A DNA stretch of 64,000 nucleotides from Gammaproteobacteria bacterium. Lineage in GTDB: Bacteria > Pseudomonadota > Gammaproteobacteria > Nitrosococcales > Methylophagaceae. The notes beneath the pieces are model-generated. The model saw only the letters and a program-made list of their open reading frames with translations, was not told where the DNA came from and ran no database searches. This document shows, piece by piece, positions 1-9,865 of this stretch. A program made the position numbers and the translations under genes. Location of the stretch: assembly GCA_029248745.1 (NCBI GenBank), contig JAQWIT010000013.1:248001-312000 (forward strand), given 5' to 3'. Positions within the stretch are counted from its first letter, which is position 1. Each line of letters begins with the position of its first letter.

Positions 1-681
1 CATGTATTGGGGATTGATAGACTACATAATTTTTTAGATTTATTTGGCTTTGGTCGGCGAACAGGTGTTGATATACCAAGTGAAAGTCGTGGTCTATCAC
101 CGTCGAGTGAATGGAAAAGATCGGCCAGAAATCAGGTTTGGTATCCAGGGGAAACACTGATTTCTGGGATTGGACAGGGTTTTAACCAAACAACACCTGT
201 TCAATTGGCTTATGCAACCTCGTTGTTAGCGATGCGTGGTATTAACGCCTTGCCACAAGTTGCTAGGGGAAGCCGGGAAAATGCAAATAGTGAGCTGAGC
301 CTAATGCCGATTAAGCGCGATGATAGTTTACCTATTGTGAAAACATCAAATTGGCAAGTGATTGTTGATTCTATGGTTGAGGTGACGTTGGGTCAGCGTG
401 GTACAGCAAAATCTGTGGGTAAGGATTTCCCTTTTGTTGTGGCAGGTAAAACGGGTACAGCACAGGTGTTTGGTATCAAGCAGGATGAGAAGTACGATGT
501 AGAGACGCTTGCTAAACGACTGCATGATCATGCTTTGTTTATGGCTTTCGCACCGGCAGAAAATCCAGAGTTTGTTGTTGTGGTAGTGGCAGAAAATGGT
601 GGAAGTGGTAGTAAAACTGCAGCACCTATAGCACGCAAAATGATTGATCAGTATTTTGGGGTGGCGACCGATGAACACTAA
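1..681 (+). CDS. mrdA: Penicillin-binding protein 2, C-terminal part (cut by window edge)
   Basis: This is the transpeptidase domain of the elongasome PBP2, which cross-links lateral-wall peptidoglycan in the periplasm. The reading frame is open from base 1, so the N-terminal half lies outside the window. The KTGTAQV motif (third active-site box, bases about 448-468) is followed by the usual HDHALFMAFAP segment. The serine box is off-window. The stop overlaps the start of rodA, its known partner, by 11 bases, so the two are translationally coupled. Confidence 0.93.
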   Translation, partial: HVLGIDRLHNFLDLFGFGRRTGVDIPSESRGLSPSSEWKRSARNQVWYPGETLISGIGQGFNQTTPVQLAYATSLLAMRGINALPQVARGSRENANSELSLMPIKRDDSLPIVKTSNWQVIVDSMVEVTLGQRGTAKSVGKDFPFVVAGKTGTAQVFGIKQDEKYDVETLAKRLHDHALFMAFAPAENPEFVVVVVAENGGSGSKTAAPIARKMIDQYFGVATDEH

Positions 682-1804
682 TTTGCTAACAGATAGGGCA
701 AACCCTGAGCGTTGGAGTTTAACTAAAGCTTTACGTGTTATTCATTTGGATGCCTCACTGTTATTTGGGCTGCTCAGTTTGTTGGGTGTAGGTCTGATGA
801 TTTTGTTTAGTGCTGGTAATCAAGAAGTCGCGTTATTAGTACGCCAACTGATTCGAATTGGTACTGCATTTTTTGGCTTGGTTATATTGGCTAACATTCA
901 CCCCGATCGTATGAAAGATATGGCGTATTGGATTTATGGTGCCGGCTTGATTTTATTGATTGCCGTTTTGCTTGTGGGTGAAGAAGGGAAAGGGGCCCAA
1001 CGTTGGCTTAATTTAGGTGTGGTTCGTTTTCAACCATCAGAGCTGATGAAAATAGCAGTCCCTTTGTTAGTGGCAGCTTATATAGCTGAGCGTCCTTTAC
1101 CGCCGACGTTTTCTCGATTGACGGTCTGTTTTTTGATGGTGGTTATTCCGGCGCTCTTGATAGCAAAACAACCCGATCTAGGGACAGCTTTGTTGATTGC
1201 GAGTTCTGGCTTGATTGTGATTTTCTTGTCGGGTATTTCTTGGAAACTGATTATCAGTTTCCTTTTAGCAGCAGCTTCTGCATTACCAGTATTGTGGTAT
1301 GCGATGCACGATTATCAACGCCAGCGTGTGTTAACGTTTTTAAACCCCGAAAGTGATCCCTTGGGCTCGGGTTATCATATTATCCAATCTAAAATTGCGA
1401 TTGGTTCCGGTGGGTTATCTGGTCGAGGCTGGTTGGAAGGAACGCAATCCCAACTGGCTTTTTTACCTGAAAGATCAACCGATTTTATTTTTTCAGTTAT
1501 CGCTGAAGAATTCGGTTTAGTTGGGGTTGGGTTGCTGTTGTTATTGTATTTAGCGATTGCCGGAAGAGGCCTTTATATTGCTAGTCAGGCACAAAGTAGT
1601 TTTGCGCGATTATTGGCCGGGAGTATTTCACTGACTTTTCTGGTATATGTGTTTGTTAATGTCGGAATGGTGACGGGTTTATTGCCTGTTGTCGGTGTGC
1701 CTTTACCGTTGGTTAGTTATGGAGGAACCTCGATGGTGACCTTATTGGCCGGTTTCGGTATCCTGATGTCCATTCATACCCATAGAAGGATGATGACCTC
1801 TTGA
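671..1804 (+). CDS. rodA: RodA, elongasome peptidoglycan glycosyltransferase
   Basis: This is a SEDS-family polytopic membrane protein that polymerises lipid II together with PBP2. About ten hydrophobic segments are visible, and the C-terminal region carries the typical GLLPVVGVPLPLVSYGG signature. I chose the ATG at 671 (377 residues) over an upstream in-frame ATG at 644, because the segment before it is not like RodA and 671 gives a short overlap with mrdA. The stop overlaps the TTG start of mltB by four bases. Length matches the family (about 370-380). Confidence 0.95.
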   Translation: MNTNLLTDRANPERWSLTKALRVIHLDASLLFGLLSLLGVGLMILFSAGNQEVALLVRQLIRIGTAFFGLVILANIHPDRMKDMAYWIYGAGLILLIAVLLVGEEGKGAQRWLNLGVVRFQPSELMKIAVPLLVAAYIAERPLPPTFSRLTVCFLMVVIPALLIAKQPDLGTALLIASSGLIVIFLSGISWKLIISFLLAAASALPVLWYAMHDYQRQRVLTFLNPESDPLGSGYHIIQSKIAIGSGGLSGRGWLEGTQSQLAFLPERSTDFIFSVIAEEFGLVGVGLLLLLYLAIAGRGLYIASQAQSSFARLLAGSISLTFLVYVFVNVGMVTGLLPVVGVPLPLVSYGGTSMVTLLAGFGILMSIHTHRRMMTS

Positions 1805-2778
1805 AACATTTATTATCTATTGCAGCTTTATTGTCTGCGTTTTCTTCAGCGTCTTTCGCAAATTCATCGTTGCCTGGCTTGACGGGTTTTATCGATGAGA
1901 TGCATCAAAAGCAGCAATTTGATAAAGCGCAATTAAAGGATATCTTTGCACAAGTTGAGGTGAAAGAATCGATTTTAAAAGCGATTTCGAGGCCAGCTGA
2001 AAAGAGTAAACCTTGGTATGATTATCGAAAAATCTTTATTACAGATAAACGTATTAAGGGTGGCGTGAATTTTTGGCAGGTACATGCTGAAGCTTTAGCG
2101 AAAGCTGAGCAGCAGTTTGGTGTGCCAGCAGAAATTATTATTGCTATTTTGGGTGTTGAAACTAGTTATGGCGTTAACGTAGGGAGCTATCGTGTTGTTG
2201 ATGCTTTGTCGACATTGGCATTTCGGTACCCACCTAGAAGTAAATTTTTTAGAAGTGAACTAGGGCATTTTTTAGTTTTAACGCGTGAAGAAGGGATGAC
2301 GATACTCTCGCCGGTTGGGTCTTATGCAGGGGCGATGGGGCTTGGGCAATTTATGCCTAGTAGTTACCGTGCTTATGCGGTCGATTTTGACGGGGATGGA
2401 CAACGGGATATTTGGACTAATCCAACAGATGCCATTGGTAGCATTGCGAATTACCTCGTGAGACATGGTTGGCAACGTGGGGAGCCGATAGCACATCCAT
2501 CATCAGTCATTGGCCCAGTGCCGACGGCATTATTAAAAAAAGGGAGTAAACCTGCCCTGAACCCTGTTGAACTGAAGCAAACAGGTGTTTCACTCAATGC
2601 GGTACCGGATGATGCTAAGAAAGTGGCGTTAATTACACTTACTCAGCCAGAAGGTGAAGAATATTGGGTGACGCGGCAAAATTTTTACAGTATTACCCGT
2701 TATAACCATAGTCGGATGTATGCGATGGCAGTGACTCAGTTAGCTGAGGCAATTCGTCAGCAACACGAGCAAAATTAA
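1801..2778 (+). CDS. mltB: Membrane-bound lytic murein transglycosylase B
   Basis: This cleaves peptidoglycan glycan strands, forming 1,6-anhydro ends, in the periplasm. A hydrophobic signal sequence covers residues 1-20 and ends in SFA-N. No lipobox cysteine is seen, so it may be soluble (SltB-like) rather than lipid-anchored. The catalytic glutamate lies in the ILGVETSYG motif, followed by GAMGLGQFMPSSY and the DGDGQRDIW calcium-loop-like segment typical of the family. It starts with TTG overlapping the rodA stop (TTGA) and ends TAATG into rlpA. Confidence 0.93.
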   Translation: MKHLLSIAALLSAFSSASFANSSLPGLTGFIDEMHQKQQFDKAQLKDIFAQVEVKESILKAISRPAEKSKPWYDYRKIFITDKRIKGGVNFWQVHAEALAKAEQQFGVPAEIIIAILGVETSYGVNVGSYRVVDALSTLAFRYPPRSKFFRSELGHFLVLTREEGMTILSPVGSYAGAMGLGQFMPSSYRAYAVDFDGDGQRDIWTNPTDAIGSIANYLVRHGWQRGEPIAHPSSVIGPVPTALLKKGSKPALNPVELKQTGVSLNAVPDDAKKVALITLTQPEGEEYWVTRQNFYSITRYNHSRMYAMAVTQLAEAIRQQHEQN

Positions 2779-3656
2779 TGAAAAGACTTATTATGATAAG
2801 TACGATAGCAATGACTTTTGGGCAGCTATCAGCATGTGGCGGTGGACTTTTCGAAAAAGGTGATAGTGCACCAAGTAATCCACCTGATGTGTCTGGTGTT
2901 CCGGATGCTGTGCCGCGTGTTGAAAAAGCAAGGGCACAAAATCAAAAAAGCTATGTTGTGTTGGGTAAGCGTTATTATCCGATGAAAAGCGGGCTGGGTT
3001 ATCGCAAAAAAGGTATTGCATCTTGGTATGGTAAAAAGTTTCATGGCCGTAAAACTGCGACCGGTGAGACTTATGATATGTATCAGATGACCGCGGCACA
3101 TAAGACCTTACCACTGCCAAGTTACGCTGAAGTCGTTAATTTAAATAATGGTCGCCGGATTATTGTTCGTGTTAATGACCGTGGGCCATTTCATCATGGG
3201 CGAATTATTGATTTATCGTATTCTGCAGCAAAAAAGCTCGACATTATTGGTAAAGGAACTGGGCAGGTTGAGGTACGCGCGATAGATGTTGCGAATTATA
3301 ATAAACCATCCCCAAAACCGGTTGTTGTTGCCAAGCCTGAACCCATTGAAAAGCCTTCTCTAGCAGCGGGGTATCATACACATGAAAGTGAAAGTCATTC
3401 ACATCATCATGACACGTATGGTCCTGCCTTGTATTTGCAGGTGGGTACGTTTAGTGCGATTGCAACGGCAGAATCCTTTAAATCACAACTGGCCGACCAT
3501 ATTGAAGAGCCGGTTTTTTTGATGCCGCTTTATCGGCCGCAAGGTGCTTTGTACCGTGTCAGGGTCGGTCCCTTAGCTAACGTTGAAGCAAGTGAAGTGA
3601 TGGCGGTAAGGTTAAAATCGTTAGGTGTGCGTGATAGTCACGCGATAGTTGAGTAA
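2778..3656 (+). CDS. rlpA: RlpA septal-ring lytic transglycosylase lipoprotein
   Basis: A lipoprotein signal ends at LSAC (Cys20). The middle contains the double-psi beta-barrel RlpA domain (GIASWYGKKFHGRKTATGE, then VRVNDRGPF and RIIDLS), the part that cleaves denuded glycan. The last 75 residues form a SPOR domain that binds septal peptidoglycan (LYLQVGTFS...YRVRVGPL). A histidine-rich linker (HTHESESHSHHHD) separates the two and might bind metal. It overlaps mltB by one base (TAATG). Confidence 0.93.
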   Translation: MKRLIMISTIAMTFGQLSACGGGLFEKGDSAPSNPPDVSGVPDAVPRVEKARAQNQKSYVVLGKRYYPMKSGLGYRKKGIASWYGKKFHGRKTATGETYDMYQMTAAHKTLPLPSYAEVVNLNNGRRIIVRVNDRGPFHHGRIIDLSYSAAKKLDIIGKGTGQVEVRAIDVANYNKPSPKPVVVAKPEPIEKPSLAAGYHTHESESHSHHHDTYGPALYLQVGTFSAIATAESFKSQLADHIEEPVFLMPLYRPQGALYRVRVGPLANVEASEVMAVRLKSLGVRDSHAIVE

Positions 3657-3669
3657 TTATTTAGAGAAT

Positions 3670-4818
3670 ATGATGTTAAAAACAGTAAAAAATTTACTAT
3701 TTATAGGTTTAATGCTTGCTTCAGTAACAAGTCATGCGGTTTTTGCGCAGACACCTAAAGCACCTGATGTGGCTGCAAAATCTTATATTTTGCAGGATTA
3801 TGCCAGTGGTAAAGTAATCGCAGCTGTGAATGCAGGTCAACATTTACCCCCAGCTAGTATTACAAAGTTGATGACTGCCTATGTCGTGTCTAAAGAGTTA
3901 GCATCTGGCAATATTGCTTTAGAGGATGAGGTTCTAGTCAGTGAGAAAGCTTGGCGAATGGTCGGATCGCGCAGTTTTATTGAGGTTAACAGCAAAGTCT
4001 CTGTTGAAGTGTTATTACGTGGCATGATTATACAATCAGGTAATGACGCGGCAGTTGCTTTGGCTGAACATATTGCTGGTAGTGAAGAAACTTTTGCTCA
4101 GATGATGAATCAGTATGCTCAGCAATTGGGTATGTTTAATACCAATTACCAAAATTCGACGGGTTTACCAAGTAAAGAGCACTATACGACCGCTGAGGAT
4201 ATTGCCATTTTATCTGCAGCGGTGATCCGTGATTTTCCTGACCATTATGCTTGGTATGCAGAAAAAGAATACACCCATAACAATATTACTCAGCATAACC
4301 GTAACAAATTGTTATGGCGTGATAAGAGTGTTGATGGACTGAAAACAGGGCATACTGAAGAAGCGGGTTATTGTCTTGCCGCATCGGCTAAACGTGATGG
4401 CATGCGGTTAATTTCGGTTGTTTTGGGTACCCGTAGTGAGAATGCTAGAGCACAAGAAACGCAAAAATTGTTCAATTATGGTTTCCGCTTTTTTGAAACA
4501 CATGATTTATATCAAATGGGTCAGCCGATAGCTGAAAGTAAGGTTTGGAAAGGGGAAACAGATAAAGTTTCTTTGGGTTTAGCCGAGCCTTTAACTATTA
4601 CAGTTGCACGTGGTCAGTATGAAGCATTAGTGGCGACAACGAATATCCAAAAGCCGATTGTTGCACCTATTCAAGTGGGTCAAGTATTGGGTGAAGTGAA
4701 CATTCATTTAGCGGGTGAGTTGGTTGCGACAAAACAGTTAGTTGCGATTGAAGCTGTTGAGAAAGGCAGCTGGTGGCGTCAGCTATTAGATATGTTACTG
4801 ATGTTGATCTGGGGCTAA
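3670..4818 (+). CDS. dacA: D-alanyl-D-alanine carboxypeptidase (PBP5/6 family)
   Basis: This trims the terminal D-Ala from peptidoglycan pentapeptides. All three penicillin-binding boxes are visible: SITK, SGN and KTG. The C-terminal domain ends in a hydrophobic/amphipathic helix (WWRQLLDMLLMLIWG) typical of the PBP5 membrane anchor. An N-terminal signal peptide ends near VFAQ. The in-frame TTG at 3649 lies inside rlpA, so I prefer the paired ATGs at 3670/3673, which put the signal peptide at the start. Confidence 0.94.
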   Translation: MMLKTVKNLLFIGLMLASVTSHAVFAQTPKAPDVAAKSYILQDYASGKVIAAVNAGQHLPPASITKLMTAYVVSKELASGNIALEDEVLVSEKAWRMVGSRSFIEVNSKVSVEVLLRGMIIQSGNDAAVALAEHIAGSEETFAQMMNQYAQQLGMFNTNYQNSTGLPSKEHYTTAEDIAILSAAVIRDFPDHYAWYAEKEYTHNNITQHNRNKLLWRDKSVDGLKTGHTEEAGYCLAASAKRDGMRLISVVLGTRSENARAQETQKLFNYGFRFFETHDLYQMGQPIAESKVWKGETDKVSLGLAEPLTITVARGQYEALVATTNIQKPIVAPIQVGQVLGEVNIHLAGELVATKQLVAIEAVEKGSWWRQLLDMLLMLIWG

Positions 4819-4823
4819 CCGTC

Positions 4824-5672
4824 GTGGCTGATGTTTTTATCAATGGTTCATTCGTCGCTGCTGAACAAGCGACTGTGTCAGTTTTTGAGCGTGGCTTTCT
4901 CTTAGGTGATGGTGTCTACGAAGTTATTCCTGTTTATGCGGGTCGCTGTTTTGAATTAGCGGGTCATTTAAATCGTCTGGAAAACAGTTTGGCTGGTGTC
5001 AAAATGACTAATCCATACAGAGATGACGAATGGGAGCAACTCATTGATACCTTAATTCAGCGTAATGGCGGAGGTGATCAAGCGTTATATATGCAAGTGT
5101 CTCGTGGTGCTGCACCAAGAGATCATGTTTTCCCGGAAGGTGTATCAACAAGTGTGTTTGTGATGACAAATCCCTTAAAGCCAGTATCAGAGATCGTTAA
5201 AGAGCACGGTATTCAAGCTATTACGTTGGTTGATACACGCTGGCAGCGATGCGATATCAAAGCGATAAGTTTGTTGCCTAATAGTTTGCTTAAACAAGAA
5301 GCCAAAGAAGCGGGTGCTGAAGAAGCGTTATTGATTCGTGATGGTTTTATGACGGAAGGCTCGGCTAGCAATAGCTACGCTGTCTTTGATGGGGTGGTTT
5401 ATACTGCACCGAAAGATAATACAATTTTGCCTGGAATCACACGTGATGTCCTGTTATCTCTCGCCAGAGAAGCGGGTATTATTGTTGTTGAAGAAGCGGT
5501 TGCAGAGTCTAAACTATCTGAAGCAGATGAGCTTTGGGTGAGTAGTTCCACAAGAGAGATACTACCGATAACACAATTAAATGGCCAAGCTGTAGGCTCT
5601 GGGGAAGTGGGTCCTGTTTGGCAGAAAGTCGATGCCTTGTATCAACAAATGAAAAAGAGGGCAGCACAATGA
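4824..5672 (+). CDS. dat: D-amino-acid transaminase (fold-type IV PLP enzyme)
   Basis: This probably interconverts D-alanine and D-glutamate with 2-oxo acids, supplying D-amino acids for the wall. The PLP lysine is in CDIKAISLLPN, followed by the family motif EGSASNSY and the LPGITRD signature. The GTG at 4824 gives an N-terminus (MADVFINGSFV) that aligns with the family start. Earlier in-frame codons lie inside dacA. Branched-chain transaminases share the fold, but the position beside dacA supports the D-amino-acid call. The stop overlaps the next ATG (ATGA). Confidence 0.85.
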   Translation: MADVFINGSFVAAEQATVSVFERGFLLGDGVYEVIPVYAGRCFELAGHLNRLENSLAGVKMTNPYRDDEWEQLIDTLIQRNGGGDQALYMQVSRGAAPRDHVFPEGVSTSVFVMTNPLKPVSEIVKEHGIQAITLVDTRWQRCDIKAISLLPNSLLKQEAKEAGAEEALLIRDGFMTEGSASNSYAVFDGVVYTAPKDNTILPGITRDVLLSLAREAGIIVVEEAVAESKLSEADELWVSSSTREILPITQLNGQAVGSGEVGPVWQKVDALYQQMKKRAAQ

Positions 5673-5941
5673 CAGTTGTAGAACGCGATACGTTGATTGA
5701 ATTTCCTTGTGATTTTGATATCAAGGCAATGGGTGCGAGTAGCGCCGAGTTTGATGCGATTGTTGTGAGCATTGTGCTTAAGTATGTGGATGAATTAAAA
5801 GAGGGTGCGGTTAAAACGAAACAAAGTTCGGGGGGTAAATTTACCTCTGTGACGGTCACTGCTTATGTAGAAAGCCAGGTTCAATTAGACTCGATTTATC
5901 GTGCATTGAGTAGTCATGATTTGGTGAAGTACGTTCTTTAG
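5669..5941 (+). CDS. ybeD: YbeD / DUF493 family protein
   Basis: This is a 90-residue cytosolic protein of the DUF493 family, which has a ferredoxin-like alpha/beta fold and lies between dacA and lipB in many gammaproteobacteria. Recognisable parts are LIEFPCDFDIKAMG at the start and the closing LDSIYRALSSHDLVKYVL. Its role is not established. It starts at the ATG overlapping the dat stop by four bases, and the neighbouring lipB suggests co-expression with lipoate synthesis. Confidence 0.88.
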   Translation: MTVVERDTLIEFPCDFDIKAMGASSAEFDAIVVSIVLKYVDELKEGAVKTKQSSGGKFTSVTVTAYVESQVQLDSIYRALSSHDLVKYVL

Positions 5942-5950
5942 ACGCTATTC

Positions 5951-6565
5951 ATGATCGTTAAAGACTTAGGTTTGACCGACTATGTGTCGACTTGTAATGC
6001 GATGCAGGATTTCACAGCTAATAGAGATGCTGAGACAGCTGATGAGTTATGGTTACTGGAGCATCATTCTGTTTTCAGTCAAGGTATAAACGGTCAATCA
6101 GAACACGTATTGGATCTAGGTAGTATTCCGCTAGTCCAATCTGATCGTGGTGGACAAGTGACGTATCATGGTCCAGGGCAATTGATTGCATATACTTTAT
6201 TTGATTTACGGCGTTTAGGCATGGGTGTGCGTGATATGGTGACTTGTCTAGAGAATACGGCGATAGCTATGTTAGCTGAACAATGCATTGATGCTTATTC
6301 TGATTCTGATGCGCCTGGGGTATACATCGCTGGTGAGAAAATAGCTTCACTCGGTTTGAGGGTTAAGCGCGGTGCTTGCTACCATGGTATTAGTATTAAT
6401 GTTGATATGGATTTAGAGCCTTTTTTGTCAATTAACCCTTGCGGTTATCAAGGCATGAAAATGACGGACTTAAAGACATTGGGTTGTGATTTATCAATAG
6501 CTCAGGTGAAACAAAAAATTGTGGCTACGTTGAAGATGGAGCTAAATATGAAGGGTGAACAATGA
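5951..6565 (+). CDS. lipB: Lipoyl(octanoyl) transferase
   Basis: This moves the octanoyl chain from acyl carrier protein to the lipoyl domains of 2-oxoacid dehydrogenases and the glycine cleavage H protein. The motif [12 protein letters not shown], the lysine in [14 protein letters not shown] and the catalytic cysteine in INPCGYQGM are all present. The length (204 residues) is normal. Its last four bases overlap the lipA start (ATGA), so lipB and lipA are coupled. Confidence 0.96.
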   Translation: MIVKDLGLTDYVSTCNAMQDFTANRDAETADELWLLEHHSVFSQGINGQSEHVLDLGSIPLVQSDRGGQVTYHGPGQLIAYTLFDLRRLGMGVRDMVTCLENTAIAMLAEQCIDAYSDSDAPGVYIAGEKIASLGLRVKRGACYHGISINVDMDLEPFLSINPCGYQGMKMTDLKTLGCDLSIAQVKQKIVATLKMELNMKGEQ

Positions 6566-7518
6566 GTGAAAGTGGCTCGACAAAACGGGATGTAAATGCA
6601 TTAAGAGGCGAATCTAAGGTTGCGCGCATTCCGATTAAGGTTGTACCGAGTGATCCGAAAAGAAAGCCAGAGTGGATACGAGCCAAAGCGCCTGTGACTC
6701 CTGAAGTGATGCGTTTGAAAGGGTTATTGAGAGAGCATAATTTAAACACGATTTGTGAAGAAGCCGCATGCCCTAATCTAGGTGAGTGTTTTACGCATGG
6801 TACAGCAACATTTTTAATCATGGGCCAGATTTGTACACGTCGTTGCCCTTTCTGCGATGTTGCTCATGGTAAACCTAACCCATTAGATGAAAATGAACCG
6901 GCTCATTTGGCAAAAACAATTGCCGCGATGCAATTGAAACATGTTGTCGTGACATCGGTCGATCGCGATGATTTACGCGATGGTGGGGCAGCTCATTTCA
7001 GGGCGTGCATTAGAGAAATTCGTGCCCAATCACCTAAGACGAATATTGAAGTATTGGTCCCCGATTTTCGTGGCCGTATGAATGTGGCGTTGGAAGTATT
7101 GGCTGATTGTCCGCCTGATATTTTTAACCATAATCTAGAAAGCATTCCACGTCTGTATAAAGCTGTTCGTCCTGGTTCTGATTATCAATGGTCGCTCGAT
7201 TTGATTAAGCATTTTCAAGAACAACATCCTGATGTGCCGACCAAGTCTGGCTTGATGTTGGGGTTGGGTGAATCAATTGACGAGATCAAGCAGGTAATGC
7301 AGGATTTGCGTGATCATGGCTGCCGAATGTTAACGTTGGGCCAGTATTTGCAACCTAGTCGACATCACTTAGCGGTTGAACGGTTTGTTACCCCGGCTGA
7401 ATTCGATAAATTGGCCGTTGTTGCTAAGGAAATGGGGTTTGAGCATGTGGCTAGTGGCCCGATGGTACGTTCTTCATATCATGCAGATTTACAGGCTCAA
7501 GGCGAGTATGTTTCGTAG
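6562..7518 (+). CDS. lipA: Lipoyl synthase (radical SAM)
   Basis: This inserts two sulfurs into protein-bound octanoate. The auxiliary cluster motif [12 protein letters not shown] and the radical-SAM motif CTRRCPFC (CxxxCxxC) are both intact, as is the C-terminal RSSYHAD segment whose serine binds the auxiliary cluster. It is 318 residues, as expected. It is the last gene of the dense plus-strand block starting at mrdA, and 123 bases separate it from the citrate synthase start. Confidence 0.97.
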   Translation: MSESGSTKRDVNALRGESKVARIPIKVVPSDPKRKPEWIRAKAPVTPEVMRLKGLLREHNLNTICEEAACPNLGECFTHGTATFLIMGQICTRRCPFCDVAHGKPNPLDENEPAHLAKTIAAMQLKHVVVTSVDRDDLRDGGAAHFRACIREIRAQSPKTNIEVLVPDFRGRMNVALEVLADCPPDIFNHNLESIPRLYKAVRPGSDYQWSLDLIKHFQEQHPDVPTKSGLMLGLGESIDEIKQVMQDLRDHGCRMLTLGQYLQPSRHHLAVERFVTPAEFDKLAVVAKEMGFEHVASGPMVRSSYHADLQAQGEYVS

Positions 7519-7566
7519 AGAATATTGTGTGTAATACCATGATTTCATTATTAAAAATAGTTTAAA

Positions 7567-7595
7567 AGTGTACATTTTTTCGTATCACGTATAAT
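7567..7595 (+). promoter_or_regulatory. Candidate sigma-70 promoter for citrate synthase
   Basis: A perfect TATAAT -10 hexamer is at 7590-7595, 46 bases before the chosen gltA start. The hexamer 17 bases upstream (AGTGTA, 7567-7572) is a poor -35, so either the -35 contact is weak or an activator is used. The call rests mostly on the -10 box and its location in the only sizeable gap here. Confidence 0.4.
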
Positions 7596-7641
7596 GCTTT
7601 GATGAATTTTGAACTGCATAGACAGAACGCGAGGTCATAGG

Positions 7642-8799
7642 ATGAGTGATTTTTTACCCGGACTGGAAGGCGTTGCTGCCACTAAATCTGCTATTTCGTA
7701 TATTGATGGTGAACGAGGTTTATTATCTTACAGAGGCTATCCTTTAGAAACGTTGGCCGAAAACAGTAGCTTCGAAGAAACGACGCTGTTGTTATTGGAT
7801 GGTGAATTACCATCAGCTACAGACCTCGATGGCTTCACTAAAAAATTAAGACGCCACTACCGAATTAAATATCATATTCGTGAAATGATGCGTCATTTCC
7901 CTGCAACTGCTCATCCTATGGATATGTTGCAGACAGCAGTATCAAGTCTAGGTATGTTTTATCCGGGCACTGAATGTTTGACGGGCTCTAGTGTTTGTGA
8001 AGATCTCAATTACGTTCGTAATATGACGATTAATATCATTGCTCAAATGGCACCATTGGTCGCGATGTGGGAGCATATGCGTCAAGGTTATGATCCGATA
8101 GAACCGCGTGAAGATTTATCGGTTGCTGAAAATTTACTGTATATGTTCACGGGTAAAGAACCGGATCCGTTGTTAGCTAGGATTATGGATGTTTGTTTGA
8201 TTCTCCATGCTGAACATACTTTGAATGCCTCTACGTTTTCAGCATTAGTGTCTGGTTCTACCTTAGCAACACCTTATAGTGTTATTTCTGGTGCGGTTGG
8301 GACTTTATCGGGCCCATTACATGGCGGGGCAAACTTTAAAGTTGTCGAGATGTTGAAAGAAATTGGTAGTGCAGACAAGGCAGAAGCCTGGGTCGATAAT
8401 GCACTAGCCAATAAAAATGTTATCTGGGGTATGGGCCATCGTGAATATAAGGTGAAAGACCCGCGTGCTACTATTTTACACAAATTGGTTGCAGAATTAA
8501 TTGAAGACCGTGGCAGTAGTTTAGATAATACTTTTGAAACAGCAATGAAGGTGGAAGAGGTCTGTGTTGAACGTTTAGGTCACAAAGGTGTCTACCCCAA
8601 TGTTGATTTTTATTCCGGTATCTTATACGAAGAAATGGGCATTCCAGCGGATCAATTTACAGCGTTATTCGCTGTGGCACGTTCTGCAGGTTGGTTAGCC
8701 CACTGGCGTGAACAAATCTCAGATAATCGAATCTATCGTCCGACACAGATCTATACCGGTAGTGATGTCCGTAATTATGTGCCAATCAGCCAGCGTTAA
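7642..8799 (+). CDS. gltA: Citrate synthase (short form; citrate/2-methylcitrate family)
   Basis: This condenses acetyl-CoA with oxaloacetate. The active-site histidines are in LHAEHTLNAS and GMGHREYKVKDPRA, and the aspartate is in NVDFYSG. At 385 residues it belongs to the short class, which includes 2-methylcitrate synthases; no other prp genes are nearby, so citrate synthase is preferred. The start at 7642 follows a GAGG ribosome site at 7631. An in-frame ATG at 7609 would add an unlike extension. It ends 8 bases from the convergent epmB. Confidence 0.85.
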   Translation: MSDFLPGLEGVAATKSAISYIDGERGLLSYRGYPLETLAENSSFEETTLLLLDGELPSATDLDGFTKKLRRHYRIKYHIREMMRHFPATAHPMDMLQTAVSSLGMFYPGTECLTGSSVCEDLNYVRNMTINIIAQMAPLVAMWEHMRQGYDPIEPREDLSVAENLLYMFTGKEPDPLLARIMDVCLILHAEHTLNASTFSALVSGSTLATPYSVISGAVGTLSGPLHGGANFKVVEMLKEIGSADKAEAWVDNALANKNVIWGMGHREYKVKDPRATILHKLVAELIEDRGSSLDNTFETAMKVEEVCVERLGHKGVYPNVDFYSGILYEEMGIPADQFTALFAVARSAGWLAHWREQISDNRIYRPTQIYTGSDVRNYVPISQR

Positions 8800-8806
8800 A
8801 GTCTGA

Positions 8807-9814
8807 TCAGCTAATTATCGTTTTACTGGTTTTGCCTTGTTGTTCTCGAACTAAGCGAGGGACAAGGTAACCAGACAATTTCGTTCTTAATTGTTCGATT
8901 AAGTTAATCCCTTCCTTTTCTGATACGTCAAAATGGCTGGCGCCCGCCACAGGATCGAGTAAGTGTAAGTAATAAGGTACAACAGCCATTTCAATCAGTT
9001 TTCCACTGAGAGCAGCAAGTGCTGTCACGGAGTCGTTAATCCCTTTTAATAGGACAGATTGATTAAGTAATTGCACATTAGCTTTAGTTAATTTCTGTAA
9101 TGCTTTTGCTTCGATTGGTGTTAACTCATTGATGTGATTTGCGTGTATCACCATGATGACTTTAAATCGAGTGCTGCTTATCCAGTCTAATAGCGTGTCA
9201 TTAATCCGTTCAGGTAATACGATGGGTAGACGAGTATGGATACGTAGCCGTTTTAGATGTGGGATTTGTTCAAGTTCTGAGACTATTTGAGCTAATTTTT
9301 GATCATTCAATGCTAAAGGATCCCCACCGCTTAAGATAACTTCATCTGTGTCAGACTCTTGTTGTAGCATTGATAGGGTTTGCTGCCATTGGCTGGCTAG
9401 CGGATTACTTTCGTTATAAGGAAAGTGGCGTCTGAAGCAATATCGACAATGGATGGCACAAGCGCCCGTTGTGAGTAATAAGGCGCGGCCGTTATATTTC
9501 TGAAGCAGTCCAGGACTTGTGATGGCTAGTTGGTCACCAACTGGGTCAGTTACGAAATTTTGATTGTTTACCGCTTCATCGATAAGTGGAAAAACTTGTC
9601 TTAGTAAGGGATCTTCAGGATCACCATGGCGCATTTTATTGATATAGCTTTGAGGAACGCGAAGCGGAAATTGTTTGAGCGCTGCTGGATCAATTGCCAT
9701 AAGACGATCTGTTAGCCCTAGCTGTGCCAAGAGTTCTTCTGGTTTTTTTATGGCATTGGCTAACGCTATTTGCCAGCTTTGGTTTGGTAACACCGAGGGT
9801 GTTTGAGGTATCAT
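8807..9814 (-). CDS. epmB: EF-P (R)-beta-lysine aminomutase EpmB
   Basis: This is a radical-SAM, PLP-dependent enzyme of the lysine 2,3-aminomutase family. The motif CRYCFRRHFPY supplies the [4Fe-4S] cysteines. The length (335) matches the short EpmB type rather than fermentative KamA (over 400). It converts (S)-alpha-lysine to (R)-beta-lysine for EF-P. It is divergent from efp with epmA just beyond, so the substrate gene and both modification genes adjoin. Confidence 0.92.
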   Translation of the reverse strand: MIPQTPSVLPNQSWQIALANAIKKPEELLAQLGLTDRLMAIDPAALKQFPLRVPQSYINKMRHGDPEDPLLRQVFPLIDEAVNNQNFVTDPVGDQLAITSPGLLQKYNGRALLLTTGACAIHCRYCFRRHFPYNESNPLASQWQQTLSMLQQESDTDEVILSGGDPLALNDQKLAQIVSELEQIPHLKRLRIHTRLPIVLPERINDTLLDWISSTRFKVIMVIHANHINELTPIEAKALQKLTKANVQLLNQSVLLKGINDSVTALAALSGKLIEMAVVPYYLHLLDPVAGASHFDVSEKEGINLIEQLRTKLSGYLVPRLVREQQGKTSKTIIS

Positions 9815-9865
9815 ATTGCGCCTAAGTATTAAATAGACGATGATCGTCTCCTAAAAGAGGTTGCC